Origin: Bacillota bacterium
GTDB lineage: Bacteria > Bacillota > Clostridia > Lachnospirales > Lachnospiraceae
DNA: 34,898 bases
Assembly (NCBI GenBank): GCA_023399455.1
Contig: JAEWPN010000251.1
Coordinates: 1-34,898, forward strand
Reading direction: 5' to 3'
Part shown: piece after piece, positions 17,134 to 25,500 of the stretch
Layout of the letters: each line of letters starts with the position of its first letter
How positions within the stretch are numbered: the stretch's first letter is position 1
Notes under the pieces: model-generated
The model's database searches: none
The model's input: only the letters and a program-made list of their open reading frames with translations
Told to the model about the DNA's origin: nothing
Position numbers and translations under genes: made by a program

Positions 17134-17164
17134 TATTATACTTTACTCTTTGTGTTCTATGAAA

Positions 17165-17770
17165 CTATACCAACTCAAGAACAACTTCCATCGCAGCATC
17201 ACCTTTACGCTGTCCGATTTTAATAATTCTTGTATAACCGCCCTTACGGGTTGCATATTTCGGTCCGTATTCGTCGAAAAGCTTTGCCACTAAGTCAACT
17301 TCCTTCGTTGCTTTCTTTTTTCCTGCTGCAGTTGAAGGAACCTCCGTTACCGGATATAATACCTTTAACATCTGTCTTCTTGCATGAAGTCTGGAAGCAA
17401 GATCTTTCTTGATTTCTTTTTCTACTTCGTCGTAAACCGTTACAGTAACGCCGTTTTCGATTCTTAAGATTTTGCCGTCTTTGTCACGGTGCGTCTCGGA
17501 AAGAACCTTCTTCGTATCCTTATCAACGATCTGCTTTACTCTCTTGCCGTCTTTATCCTTACGTGCAACCTTTGCAGTAACCTTTACGGTCTCGAAGTTA
17601 TCTTTTTCTTTTGCAGCAAGTGCGATGAGTCCTTCAGCAATTTTCTGAACTTCTTTCGCCTTTGCCTGTGTGGTAATAATTTTTCCATTATACAATAAAT
17701 TAGTTACCTGATTTCTAAGTAATGCTTTTCTCTGGTCAGATGTTCTGCCAAGCTTTCTGTATTTTGCCAT
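17165..17770 (-). CDS. rplQ: 50S ribosomal protein L17 with large internal insertion
   Basis: Last gene of the alpha operon. Both conserved ends are present: MAKYRKLGRTSDQRKALLRN at the start, then LHARRQ (128-133) and FDEYGPKYATRKGGYTRIIK at the end. The protein has 201 residues against about 120 in Bacillus or Escherichia. The extra segment, about residues 57-126, is charged and contains two similar blocks, KDKDGK (71-76) and RDKDGK (95-100), each followed by a beta-like stretch. A second short extension (TEVPSTAAGKKKATKE) follows LKVLYP. L17 sits near the polypeptide exit tunnel, so the insertion probably lies on the ribosome surface. Confidence 0.96.
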   Translation of the reverse strand: MAKYRKLGRTSDQRKALLRNQVTNLLYNGKIITTQAKAKEVQKIAEGLIALAAKEKDNFETVKVTAKVARKDKDGKRVKQIVDKDTKKVLSETHRDKDGKILRIENGVTVTVYDEVEKEIKKDLASRLHARRQMLKVLYPVTEVPSTAAGKKKATKEVDLVAKLFDEYGPKYATRKGGYTRIIKIGQRKGDAAMEVVLELV

Positions 17771-17827
17771 TTTTACGGCTCCTTTCTCTTAATCGGGATA
17801 ATTCCCTATGGAACATCCGGCCATGCA

Positions 17828-17894
17828 CTTTGGACTTATTTACCGAATGCCGACTCCATATCATGAGCCCGCACACATACGCGCTTTGGACTTA
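17828..17894. repeat. short direct repeat in the rpoA-rplQ spacer
   Basis: The 11-mer CTTTGGACTTA occurs at 17828-17838 and 17884-17894, 56 bp apart, inside a longer imperfect match (TGCACTTTGG... and CGCGCTTTGG...). The 146-nt spacer 17771-17916 has no gene. The origin is unknown. Confidence 0.6.
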
Positions 17895-17916
17895 CTACAC
17901 ATGCGTTTTCACGAAT

Positions 17917-18873
17917 TTACTCATCACTGGGATTAAGCTGTAATCCGAGTTCTTTTAATTTAGCCAAAACCTCTTCCAGGGATTTGCGTCCTAAGTTACG
18001 AACCTTCATCATATCCTCGGATGTCTTATTGGTCAATTCTTCAACCGTATTGATACCGGCTCTCTTTAAGCAATTGTAAGAACGAACTGACAGTTCGAGC
18101 TCATCAATGCTCATTTCCAATACTTTTTCTTTTTCGTCGTCTTCCTTCTCTACCATAACCTCTGCGGTCTTGGCATTCTCGGACAAATCGATGAAAAGAC
18201 TCAAATGTTCGCTGAGTACTTTCGCAGCCAAACTAACTGCTTCGTCGGGAACCAAAGTTCCGTTCGTATACACGTCGAGGGTCAGCTTGTCATAATCCGT
18301 AATCTGACCTACACGAGTGTTCTCAATCGTTACATTTACTCTTTCAACGGGTGTGTAAATAGAATCGATCGCAATCACACCGATAGGCAGATCCTCTACC
18401 TTATTCTTATCGGCGCCTACGTAACCCCTGCCTTTAGTAATGGTAAGTTCCATATACAGCTTCGTATCTTTTCCGCTTAAAGTAGCGATTACCAAATCGG
18501 GATTTAAGATTTCAATATCCTGATCCACCTGAATATCGGAAGCCTTCACTACACCTTCGCCGTCATATTCAATATATGCCGTCTTAGGCTCGTTTGTATC
18601 GCTGTTATTTCTAATAGCGAGACTTTTAATATTCATAATAATTTCGGTAACATCTTCCTTGACACCGGGAATGGAGCTGAATTCGTGCAAAACGCCCTCA
18701 ATCTTTACCTGACTTACTGCAGTACCGGGTAAAGAAGAAAGCATGATCCTTCTTAAAGAATTGCCAAGCGTAATACCGTAACCTCTTTCCAAAGGCTCAA
18801 CTACGAATTTACCATACTTTTTATCTTCAGAGATTTCTGCAACCTCAATATTGGGTCTCTCAAAATCAAACAC
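17917..18873 (-). CDS. rpoA: RNA polymerase alpha subunit
   Basis: 318 residues. The N-terminal domain (about 1-230) assembles the polymerase core; typical segments are [20 protein letters not shown] and [14 protein letters not shown] flexible acidic linker ([12 protein letters not shown]) follows. The C-terminal domain (about 250-318) contacts activators and UP elements through the helix-hairpin-helix [12 protein letters not shown] and [10 protein letters not shown]. It lies between rpsD and rplQ as in other Firmicutes, with a GGAGG site and an upstream 12-bp stem-loop. Confidence 0.98.
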   Translation of the reverse strand: MFDFERPNIEVAEISEDKKYGKFVVEPLERGYGITLGNSLRRIMLSSLPGTAVSQVKIEGVLHEFSSIPGVKEDVTEIIMNIKSLAIRNNSDTNEPKTAYIEYDGEGVVKASDIQVDQDIEILNPDLVIATLSGKDTKLYMELTITKGRGYVGADKNKVEDLPIGVIAIDSIYTPVERVNVTIENTRVGQITDYDKLTLDVYTNGTLVPDEAVSLAAKVLSEHLSLFIDLSENAKTAEVMVEKEDDEKEKVLEMSIDELELSVRSYNCLKRAGINTVEELTNKTSEDMMKVRNLGRKSLEEVLAKLKELGLQLNPSDE

Positions 18874-18917
18874 TGCAAATACCCTCCTTTACGAACAATT
18901 ATATCTAAGTCGTTTAA

Positions 18918-18945
18918 GCAGATAAGAAGGATTCTCCTCATCTGC
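18918..18945 (-). promoter_or_regulatory. stem-loop between rpsD and rpoA
   Basis: In the transcript direction a 12-bp stem (GCAGATGAGGAG with CTTCTTATCTGC, two G-U pairs) closes a 4-nt AATC loop. It lies about 45 nt before the rpoA start and is not followed by a U-tract. On the opposite strand the G-U pairs become A-C mismatches, so the structure favours the transcribed strand. Confidence 0.65.
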
Positions 18946-18975
18946 CTAACTTTTTTATCATAATGAAATCTTATT

Positions 18976-19569
18976 TTACTTAGAATATAATTCGACTATA
19001 AGCATTTCATCAACCGGAACATCGATCATCTCTCTTGCGGGGAGCTGCTTGATGGTTCCCTTCATAGCTTCCTGATCTACATCCATCCATTCAGGAGTAA
19101 GTCTTCCTGCCGTAACTTCGAGGATATCTTTATATCTCTGCAAGGATTTGGATTTTTCTCTTACTTCAATTACATCTCCGGCTTTTACTAAATAAGAAGG
19201 AATATTTACGGGTTTTCCGTTTACGAGGAAATGTTTGTGGTCTACGACCTGTCTCGCTTCTCTTCTTGTTCTTGCGAGGCCCATTCTGAATACTACGTTA
19301 TCGAGTCTGCTCTCGAGAATGACCATAAGGTTTTCACCAGTCAGACCCTTCATCATTCTGTCTGCTTTTTCATAGTAATTTCTAAAGGGTTTCTCAAGAA
19401 CGCCATAGATAAATTTTGCTTTCTGCTTTTCTCTCAACTGAAGACCGTACTCACTCATCTTCTTGCCTGCTCTTACGGCTCTGTTCGATTTCTTGTCATA
19501 TCCTAAATAAGCTGGCTCAAGTCCGAGCGCTCTGCATCTTTTTAAAACTGGTACTCTATTAACTGCCAT
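18976..19569 (-). CDS. rpsD: 30S ribosomal protein S4
   Basis: 197 residues. S4 nucleates 16S rRNA folding and is a translational repressor in several bacteria. The N terminus [24 protein letters not shown] lacks the CxxC zinc site, so this is a zinc-independent form. The S4 RNA-binding domain is visible at about 90-150 ([20 protein letters not shown], then [20 protein letters not shown]). The gene is preceded by an unusually long 178-nt spacer with stem-loops. Confidence 0.98.
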   Translation of the reverse strand: MAVNRVPVLKRCRALGLEPAYLGYDKKSNRAVRAGKKMSEYGLQLREKQKAKFIYGVLEKPFRNYYEKADRMMKGLTGENLMVILESRLDNVVFRMGLARTRREARQVVDHKHFLVNGKPVNIPSYLVKAGDVIEVREKSKSLQRYKDILEVTAGRLTPEWMDVDQEAMKGTIKQLPAREMIDVPVDEMLIVELYSK

Positions 19570-19747
19570 TTGAGGCTCCTTTCTAAATAAAGGCTCATAT
19601 GCCTTTCACTATTGTTTACAACGTAAACTCCCATAAGAGCATTACGCATTCTTCCAACCTGCTATCAAGCGCAAATTACTGCTTCGCAGCATTTCTGTAC
19701 GCTAATTGTCACTATGAAGCCTGGGGCAGCATAGTATCGCTCCGTGA
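19570..19747 (-). promoter_or_regulatory. rpsK-rpsD spacer with stem-loops, possible S4 leader
   Basis: The 178-nt spacer holds three small perfect stems: CTGC-TTC-GCAG (19679-19689), GTTTAC-AAC-GTAAAC (19614-19628) and AAAGGC/GCCTTT (19589-19606), the last next to the rpsD ribosome binding site. Because S4 often represses its own synthesis through mRNA structure, this is a candidate target site. I see no gene here. Confidence 0.4.
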
Positions 19748-20143
19748 TTATACGCGGCGGCGCTTAGGAGGACGGCATCCGTTGTGAGGAACCGGAGTTA
19801 CATCTCTGATGCTCGTTACTTCGAGTCCACATGCCTGAAGTGCACGGATAGCTGCCTCACGTCCTGAACCCGGTCCTTTAACCATAACGTCAACGGTCTT
19901 CAAACCATGTACAAGTGCAGCCTTAGTAGCGGTTTCAGCCGCCATCTGAGCTGCATACGGAGTAGATTTCCTTGAACCTCTAAAGCCAAGACCACCAGCA
20001 CTTGCCCAACTAAGAGCGTTTCCTTCATTGTCTGTCAATGTAACAATTGTATTGTTAAAAGAAGACTGGATATGTGCCTGTCCATGTTCAACGTTTTTCT
20101 TGACACGTTTTTTTGTCACTTTTTTGGTAACTTTTTTTGCCAT
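19748..20143 (-). CDS. rpsK: 30S ribosomal protein S11
   Basis: 131 residues. S11 is on the platform of the small subunit, contacting mRNA near the Shine-Dalgarno helix. Conserved blocks: [60 protein letters not shown] and the C-terminal [12 protein letters not shown]. The lysine-rich N terminus is usual. It lies 100 nt after rpsM. Confidence 0.98.
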   Translation of the reverse strand: MAKKVTKKVTKKRVKKNVEHGQAHIQSSFNNTIVTLTDNEGNALSWASAGGLGFRGSRKSTPYAAQMAAETATKAALVHGLKTVDVMVKGPGSGREAAIRALQACGLEVTSIRDVTPVPHNGCRPPKRRRV

Positions 20144-20243
20144 TTTAAACTAACCTACTTTCTCAACTTTTCATTCTCTGTTACTTTTGTTTTTTTCTTC
20201 TTATCAGCCATCGTACATAAGACATACGGTACTTTACCGAAGA

Positions 20244-20612
20244 TTATTTCTTTTTATTTGCTACTGTACGTTTGGGGCCTTTTCTTGTTCTTGCATTGGT
20301 CTTGGTTTTCTGACCACGAACCGGAAGGCCTTTTCTATGACGGATTCCTCTGTAGCATCCAATCTCCTGAAGTCTCTTGATGTTTAAAGCGATTTCTCTT
20401 CTGAGATCACCTTCTACTGCGTAGTTCGCATCAATTTCTTCGCTGAGTCTCTTTACTTCTTCATCCGTCAATTCTCTTACACGGGTATCAGGATTAACCT
20501 TTGCCGCTTCAAGAATCTTGTTTGCACTTACTCTTCCTATACCATAGATATATGTGAGTCCGATCTCCACACGTTTTTCTCTAGGTAAGTCAACACCTGA
20601 AATACGAGCCAT
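20244..20612 (-). CDS. rpsM: 30S ribosomal protein S13
   Basis: 122 residues. S13 is in the head of the small subunit and bridges to the large subunit and P-site tRNA. Typical N terminus [26 protein letters not shown] and C-terminal basic tail [23 protein letters not shown]. It is preceded by a 407-nt spacer, the longest in the superoperon, and followed by rpsK. Confidence 0.98.
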   Translation of the reverse strand: MARISGVDLPREKRVEIGLTYIYGIGRVSANKILEAAKVNPDTRVRELTDEEVKRLSEEIDANYAVEGDLRREIALNIKRLQEIGCYRGIRHRKGLPVRGQKTKTNARTRKGPKRTVANKKK

Positions 20613-21019
20613 TTACATTTCCTCCATTTTCTTCGTAGCATCCTCGAGTGTTCTTTACTCATTTCGCTTATAAATATCTTTCGCGGGGGATGCCATGCTT
20701 TCGCATATTTTTCTCTGCATGAAAATAGTTCATGCCGCTACTAAGTTGATTGAGATGGCGTGATGCACATCCAACCGGAATCGAATCCGACCTTTCCAAA
20801 TCCCTCTGAAAGTCTGCTGACTAAACAGCCGGACTTGGTATCAACAAGTAATCTCCGTAGGCTCCTACATTCAATTATAATCGATTTATATTCATCAGCA
20901 CTTTTTATTATTAAATTAATGAGTGAACAACACTCATAAGAATAATCCGCGCTGCAGCCGCATATCATAATTGGACAAGGATCCTCTGCTATTCATAAAA
21001 TTAACTGTTAGCGCAGGGA
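20613..21019 (-). other. long rpmJ-rpsM spacer with four stem-loops and no convincing gene
   Basis: 407 nt where tens of bases are usual. Visible stems: a 9-bp GACAAGGAT/ATCCTTGTC pair joining the rpmJ end (21022-21030) to 20974-20982; ATGAGTG/CACTCAT (20919-20937); ACTTG/CAAGT near 20835; and GCATGAA/TTCATGC (20717-20735). On the minus strand around 20775-20795 there is a T-arm-like CGGATTCGATTCCGG, but no acceptor or anticodon arm that I can complete. A 75-codon open frame (20741-20968) lacks a ribosome binding site and recognisable similarity. The stretch may be a decayed insertion or a long regulatory spacer. Confidence 0.5.
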
Positions 21020-21133
21020 TTATCCTTGTCTTTGTTTGTGCTTGGGATTCTCACAGATTACTCTGATTCTTCCTTTTCTTTTAATGATTTTGCACTTTTC
21101 GCAAATTGGTTTTACTGATGATCTAACCTTCAT
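21020..21133 (-). CDS. rpmJ: 50S ribosomal protein L36
   Basis: A 37-residue protein starting [20 protein letters not shown] and ending [11 protein letters not shown]. The zinc ligands C11, C14, C27 and H32 are present, so this is the zinc-binding form. The start codon is at 21133-21131 with a GGAGG site just upstream. Its position between infA and rpsM is canonical. L36 stabilises the factor-binding region of the large subunit. Confidence 0.97.
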   Translation of the reverse strand: MKVRSSVKPICEKCKIIKRKGRIRVICENPKHKQRQG

Positions 21134-21226
21134 GTTAAACCCTCCTTTCAAAAAAGACCGTTTTACATTATATCATGGAAACAATGCAAATGCAAGGGCA
21201 TTTTCACAACTTTTGCCCATTTTCCG

Positions 21227-21265
21227 CCTGTCTCTCCTGATAATACGTCCCTTAGACAGATTCAT
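21227..21265 (-). pseudogene. remnant of a second infA 3' end
   Basis: About 50 nt after the infA stop, the minus strand encodes MNLSKGRIIRRDR. This matches the true infA ending [12 protein letters not shown] at 9 of 12 residues. At DNA level 29 of 36 aligned bases agree. Three codons differ only synonymously (TCC/TCT, TTG/CTG, GAT/GAC), alongside four substitutions (Asp/Asn, Ile kept, Trp/Arg, Lys/Arg), a pattern of a once-coding copy. The upstream part is not recognisable and there is no stop at the equivalent place. It is best read as a decayed tandem duplicate. Confidence 0.7.
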
Positions 21266-21309
21266 AATACAATTTATCTTAACACGATACGTTGCATACG
21301 ACTTGCCTT

Positions 21310-21528
21310 CTACTTATCTCTCCAAATAATACGTCCCTTGGACAAATCATAGGGAGATAATTCTAAAGTTACTTTATCTCCGGGTAAGATACGAATGAAA
21401 TTCTGTCTTAACTTACCGCTTATATGAGCAAGCACCTTGTGTCCATTTTCTAATTCTACCTGAAACATGGTGTTTGGCAATTTTTCGATCACTGTTCCTT
21501 CAATTTCAATTACATCTGCTTTTGACAT
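21310..21528 (-). CDS. infA: translation initiation factor IF-1
   Basis: 72 residues, full length, with an S1-type OB fold: [22 protein letters not shown], then [19 protein letters not shown] and [13 protein letters not shown]-1 occupies the A site during initiation. Its start overlaps the upstream KOW gene by 19 nt, suggesting coupled translation. The spacer that follows, before rpmJ, contains a partial copy of its own 3' end. Confidence 0.98.
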   Translation of the reverse strand: MSKADVIEIEGTVIEKLPNTMFQVELENGHKVLAHISGKLRQNFIRILPGDKVTLELSPYDLSKGRIIWRDK

Positions 21529-21776
21529 ACGATACCTCCTATCGCTTTCCTTATTTCTTCATTATATATTGGCTGTTTCTTTATCAGCTTCTCTTTTAGA
21601 ATATCATCGGATTCTTTCTTGATAATCTGAATATGCTTTTTATTTTTCTTTTTTGGATGTTCTATATCTTTATATTTTCCATCTGCTAAATATACATATT
21701 CGGCATCTTCCCGTACTATGATATATACCGTATCTTTATCATGGCCTGCTTTCGATGTCGCAAACATTCCTATCAT
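21510..21776 (-). CDS. small KOW-domain RNA-binding protein
   Basis: 88 residues from the ATG at 21776 ([20 protein letters not shown]), chosen for its GGAG site 6 nt upstream; ATG at 21788 and GTG at 21809 are alternatives. The N-terminal half resembles a KOW motif ([22 protein letters not shown]...[21 protein letters not shown]). This is the pattern of the L14e-like protein often found between map and infA in Clostridia. The rest is lysine-rich. It probably binds rRNA or ribosomal mRNA; its precise role is not known to me. Confidence 0.85.
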   Translation of the reverse strand: MIGMFATSKAGHDKDTVYIIVREDAEYVYLADGKYKDIEHPKKKNKKHIQIIKKESDDILKEKLIKKQPIYNEEIRKAIGGIVCQKQM

Positions 21777-21818
21777 AAAAATCTCCATTCTGCCGCTACC
21801 TGCATACACCTGACCTCG

Positions 21819-22571
21819 TTACAACAAAGTGAGGATTTCCGGCTCGCCGTCAGTGATGAGAATCGTATTCTCATAATGAGCGGACAAGGAACCGTCTGCG
21901 GTAACTACCGTCCAGTCATCATCCAGCCATTCCACTTCCCAGTCACCCATATTGATCATGGGTTCTACCGCTAAAGTCATTCCGGACTGAAGCCTGATCC
22001 CCTTGCGGCGCTGAGCAAAATTCGGTATCTGCGGTTCTTCGTGCAGCTTGGTTCCGATACCGTGACCTACCAGATCCCTGACAATGCCGTATCCGAAGGA
22101 TGATACATACCGGTCAATCGTATTTGATATATCATACAAATGATTGCCTGATTTTGCCATTTTAATCCCTTCAAAAAAACTTTGCTTCGTCACTTCTATC
22201 AGTTTTCTGGCTTTATCATCTATCGTGCCGACGGCGTGTGTTCTCGCCGCGTCCGAATGATACCCTTTATATATTAAGCCCGCATCCAGACTCACGATGT
22301 CCCCGTCCTGCAATATGTGATCCTTATGGGGAATTCCATGGACCACTTCGTCATTAACGGACACACATATGGATGCCGGATAGCCGTTATAATTCAAGAA
22401 ATTAGGAATACAACCGTAGCTGCGAATCAGCTTTTCTCCCAGCCTGTCGATATCAAGCGTTGACATCCCCGGTTCGATTGCATCTCCGAGGCGCGCATGA
22501 ACTTCTGCGAGTATTTTACCCGCATCGCGCATCAGTTCTATTTCTCTGTCAGATTTAATTGATACTGCCAT
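21819..22571 (-). CDS. map: methionine aminopeptidase, type I
   Basis: Removes the initiator methionine from nascent proteins. 250 residues; metal ligands are D96 and D107 (SLDAGLIYKGYHSDAART), H170 (VGHGIG), E203 (VEPMI) and E234 (HYENT). It has no N-terminal SH3-binding or zinc extension, so it is the short type Ia form. It follows adk, with a palindrome over the adk stop codon, and precedes the KOW gene by about 40 nt. Confidence 0.98.
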   Translation of the reverse strand: MAVSIKSDREIELMRDAGKILAEVHARLGDAIEPGMSTLDIDRLGEKLIRSYGCIPNFLNYNGYPASICVSVNDEVVHGIPHKDHILQDGDIVSLDAGLIYKGYHSDAARTHAVGTIDDKARKLIEVTKQSFFEGIKMAKSGNHLYDISNTIDRYVSSFGYGIVRDLVGHGIGTKLHEEPQIPNFAQRRKGIRLQSGMTLAVEPMINMGDWEVEWLDDDWTVVTADGSLSAHYENTILITDGEPEILTLL

Positions 22572-22591
22572 ATTATAACCGTGCCTTTCTC

Positions 22592-22609
22592 AATGCACCA
22601 TGGTGCATT
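22592..22609. promoter_or_regulatory. perfect 18-bp palindrome spanning the adk stop codon
   Basis: AATGCACCATGGTGCATT equals its own reverse complement and includes part of the adk stop codon. In RNA it can form a 7-bp stem with a 4-nt loop about 20 nt before the map start, near its ribosome binding site. It has no U-tract. It could modulate map translation or mark an RNA processing site. Confidence 0.6.
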
Positions 22610-23252
22610 ACGCTTCCAGCGTACCCGCGATAGCGTCGAATACGTCCTGCATGGGCCTGGTACCGTCCACTGTCCTGAGTACACCCTTCTTGCTGAAGAA
22701 ATCAATCAAAGGCTGTGTCTGTTCATGGTAAACCTTAAGACGGTTCAAAACGGTCTCCGGTTTATCGTCATCGCGGAGCACCAGCTCTTTTCCGCATCTA
22801 TCACAAATCCCTTCTTTTTGGGGAGGAACGTGTTCAATATGATATGTAGCTCCGCACGAGGGACAAGCGCGTCTGCCGGACATTCTCTTTACGATATTTT
22901 CATCGGGCACATCCACATCGATAGCATAATCGATCCCATCGTTTAACTCGGTAAGGGCTTTATCAAGCACCTGAGCCTGAGGAATCGTTCTCGGAAAACC
23001 ATCTAACACATAGCCGTTTTTGCAGTCGTCCGCTGCTACTCTGTCGAGTAATATCTTCACAGTCAGCTCATCGGGAACGAGCAGACCCTGGTCCATGTAT
23101 TTTTTGGCTTCCATGCCAAGTTCTGTGCCGTTTTTAATATTTGCTCTGAAAATATCGCCGGTAGAAATATGGGGAACGCTGTATTTATCCGCAATCATTT
23201 TCGCCTGTGTTCCTTTTCCGGCTCCCGGAGCACCTAACATAATAATTTTCAT
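22608..23252 (-). CDS. adk: adenylate kinase (zinc-lid form)
   Basis: Converts AMP plus ATP to two ADP. The start MKIIMLGAPGAGKGTQA at 23252 has an AAAGGACG site; a start 24 nt upstream would add residues before the P-loop and is rejected. 214 residues. P-loop GAPGAGKGT at 7-15; LID domain with four zinc cysteines C130, C133 (CPSC) and C150, C153 (CDRC), typical of Gram-positive long-type enzymes; DGFPRTIPQA near residue 84. It sits between secY and map as usual. Confidence 0.98.
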   Translation of the reverse strand: MKIIMLGAPGAGKGTQAKMIADKYSVPHISTGDIFRANIKNGTELGMEAKKYMDQGLLVPDELTVKILLDRVAADDCKNGYVLDGFPRTIPQAQVLDKALTELNDGIDYAIDVDVPDENIVKRMSGRRACPSCGATYHIEHVPPQKEGICDRCGKELVLRDDDKPETVLNRLKVYHEQTQPLIDFFSKKGVLRTVDGTRPMQDVFDAIAGTLEA

Positions 23253-23472
23253 AGTTATATCGTCCTTTCTTAGCAAAAGTCCACACTAAAACAACGAGCA
23301 ACACGCTTCGCGAATTGCTCATATGTTGAACAAACGGACACACGCTGCGAGGCGGGTGCCCATCTCAAAATCAGAAGTTCTTTTGTTCCTGATTTCGGAA
23401 GAAGCATGGGAGCGGGCCACAGGCCCTTCCCCTTGCCTTCCTATTATGATTCTAAAAGGATTTTGGCTAATC
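23253..23472 (-). other. secY-adk spacer with stem-loops
   Basis: 220 nt without a gene. Stems: AGGATT/AATCCT overlapping the secY stop (23457-23474); GGGCC-ACA-GGCCC (23414-23426); and GAGCAA/TTGCTC (23296-23320) with an inner CGC-TTC-GCG triloop hairpin. No U-tract follows and I found no convincing promoter. Confidence 0.5.
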
Positions 23473-24786
23473 CTAATCATTCAAAAATCCTTTGTAGTTA
23501 CGAACTAACATCTTCGACTCAATCTGCTTTATCGTCTCGAGCACAACGCTTACGATAATGATAAGGCTCGTTCCTCCGAATGATACGCTGGCATTGAACA
23601 CGCCGTTGAATACAAAAGGAATTACTGCTACAAGAGTCAGTCCAAGAGCACCTATAAAAATAATGTAATTCAATATTTTGGTCAAATAATCGCTGGTAGG
23701 CTTACCAGGTCTGATACCGGGGATAAAACCTCCCTGCTTCTTCATCCTGTCGGCTACCTCCAACGGATTAAAGGTAATGGATGTATAGAAATATGCAAAG
23801 AAAATTACAAGTAAAACGTATACCAAAAGTCCGATGGAATAAATCGGTTCTTTCGGATTGCACCAATGAGATGATGTAAGTCCCTTTAATATTTCTGCCC
23901 ATATGCCCGTTCCCTTATAACCCACAAAGGAACCGATAACGACTGGGAGCTGCATGAGAGAAGAAGCGAAGATAATCGGAATAACGCCCGATGTATTCAC
24001 TTTCAATGGTATATTGGTGGTCTGGCCCCCAACCATCTTCCTGCCCTGCACCTTTTTCGCATACTGTACCGGAATCTTGCGCACACCGCCGTTCAAGATA
24101 ACGACTAAAACTACCATGCCGACGATAACGCCTATGATAATGAGTGCCGCCACTACTGCCAACGCCGTAGATTTTCCGTATACAAACTGCTGGAATAAAT
24201 TATTGATGTCATACGGCAGACGAGAAATAATATTGATAACAAGCACGATAGAAATACCGTTGCCCACACCACTCTCTGTAATTCTCTCACCAATCCACAT
24301 AAGAAACGCACTGCCCGCAGTGAGCGCCGCAATGATGGTAATTACATTTATCGCATTGTAAGTCTCCAGCAAGCCTTGTCTTCCGAATCCAATCGCCATA
24401 GCTGCAGATTCAAACAGAGCAAGTCCCACTGTTACATAGCGAGTAATCGCTACGATTTTCTTCCTTCCATCTTCCCCATCCCTCTGCATTTCCTCCAGCT
24501 TCGGAATCGCAATCGTCAAAAGCTGCATAATAATGGAAGATGTGATGTACGGGGTAATGTTTAATGCTAAAATGGACATATTTAGGAAGGAACCGCCTGT
24601 AAAAGCATCCAGGAAACTAAATGCATCTCCTGTCTGTGCCGCAAACCAATTAGAAAAATAATGTCTGTTTACCCCCGGTGCGGGTAGCTGTGATCCGAGA
24701 CGGATCACAACCAGCATCAGGAAGGTAAAAAATATTCTATCTCTAATCTCTTTGATTTTAAATGCGTTCTTTAAGGTTGTAAACAT
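23473..24786 (-). CDS. secY: protein translocase subunit SecY
   Basis: Core channel of the Sec translocon, 437 residues with the expected ten transmembrane helices. It starts [18 protein letters not shown]; the plug and second helix follow at about 60-85 (FLDAFTGGSFLNMSILALNITPYIT). The conserved cytoplasmic loop MKKQGGFIPGIRPGKPT lies near residue 350. Its start overlaps the rplO stop as TAATG, so the two are translationally coupled. Confidence 0.98.
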   Translation of the reverse strand: MFTTLKNAFKIKEIRDRIFFTFLMLVVIRLGSQLPAPGVNRHYFSNWFAAQTGDAFSFLDAFTGGSFLNMSILALNITPYITSSIIMQLLTIAIPKLEEMQRDGEDGRKKIVAITRYVTVGLALFESAAMAIGFGRQGLLETYNAINVITIIAALTAGSAFLMWIGERITESGVGNGISIVLVINIISRLPYDINNLFQQFVYGKSTALAVVAALIIIGVIVGMVVLVVILNGGVRKIPVQYAKKVQGRKMVGGQTTNIPLKVNTSGVIPIIFASSLMQLPVVIGSFVGYKGTGIWAEILKGLTSSHWCNPKEPIYSIGLLVYVLLVIFFAYFYTSITFNPLEVADRMKKQGGFIPGIRPGKPTSDYLTKILNYIIFIGALGLTLVAVIPFVFNGVFNASVSFGGTSLIIIVSVVLETIKQIESKMLVRNYKGFLND

Positions 24787-25226
24787 TACATCACCTCTGC
24801 TGTTCCACCAAGAGACTCAATTTTTTCTTTTGCCGACGCGCTGAAGGCATTAGCTTTAACCGTGAGCTTCTTAGTAAATTCTCCGTTTCCGAGGATCTTA
24901 ACACCGTCTCTGGGATTTTTCACAATGCCCCTTTCGATCAACGCTTCCACATCGACCGTCGCGCCATTATCAAATACTTCCAGAACGCTCAAGTTAATAC
25001 CTACGATATCCTTAGAGTTAATATTCTTAAAACCTCTCTTAGGAATACGTCTGTATAACGGCATCTGACCACCTTCAAAGCCCGGTCTTGGAGCTCCTGA
25101 ACGAGCTTTTTGACCCTTGTGTCCTTTTCCGGCTGTCTTTCCGTTTCCTGAACCGTGTCCGCGACCTCTTCTAAAATTATCACTATGTTTAGAACCTTCT
25201 GCCGGTCTTAAATTAGATAATTCCAT
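24786..25226 (-). CDS. rplO: 50S ribosomal protein L15
   Basis: 146 residues from the ATG at 25226 ([14 protein letters not shown]), with AAGGAGG 8 nt upstream; an in-frame GTG three codons earlier overlaps that site and is rejected. The glycine/arginine-rich N-terminal region ([21 protein letters not shown]) that threads into 23S rRNA and the [18 protein letters not shown] block are typical. It overlaps secY by one base. Confidence 0.98.
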   Translation of the reverse strand: MELSNLRPAEGSKHSDNFRRGRGHGSGNGKTAGKGHKGQKARSGAPRPGFEGGQMPLYRRIPKRGFKNINSKDIVGINLSVLEVFDNGATVDVEALIERGIVKNPRDGVKILGNGEFTKKLTVKANAFSASAKEKIESLGGTAEVM

Positions 25227-25247
25227 TCCTGACACCTCCTTATCTTC

Positions 25248-25445
25248 TTATACTTCTTCTACCTTTACTAAATGTGCTATCTGTCTGATCTGCCCTCTCG
25301 TAGCTTCATTATCGGGCAGTTCGATCGTCTTGTTAAGCTTGCGAAGTCCCATTGCTTCAACCGTTGCCCTATTTTTAGGCACAGCTCCGATAGGAGATTT
25401 CACCAATGTTATTCTCAAAGTTTTTGTATCTTTCTTTGCTGCCAT
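25248..25445 (-). CDS. rpmD: 50S ribosomal protein L30
   Basis: 65 residues, family length about 60, with TLRITLVKSPIGAVPKNRATVEAMGLRKL-type sequence and a C-terminal strand HLVKVEEV. It lies between rpsE and rplO. L30 is on the surface of the large subunit. Confidence 0.97.
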   Translation of the reverse strand: MAAKKDTKTLRITLVKSPIGAVPKNRATVEAMGLRKLNKTIELPDNEATRGQIRQIAHLVKVEEV

Positions 25446-25500
25446 TTCCTATTTCTCCTTCCACTAACTAACATGAACCGCAAAGTAATGGCTCATGCTG

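Noticed and set aside
4600..17160. Mobile-element ends flanking the carbohydrate block
   Set aside because: I compared the two edges by eye and found no shared direct or inverted repeats and no transposase or integrase gene inside.
17135..17163. Minus-strand TTCATA-17-TATAAT promoter-like sequence for the AT-rich membrane gene
   Set aside because: The predicted start would fall inside the rplQ terminator hairpin, so transcripts would terminate at once; the -35 match is also weak.
20770..20860. Possible tRNA gene or pseudogene on the minus strand
   Set aside because: Only a T-arm-like segment is visible; no matching acceptor stem, D arm or 7-nt anticodon loop could be assembled.
20741..20968. 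75-codon open frame between rpmJ and rpsM
   Set aside because: No ribosome binding site, no recognisable protein family, and it overlaps hairpins and a tRNA-T-arm-like sequence.
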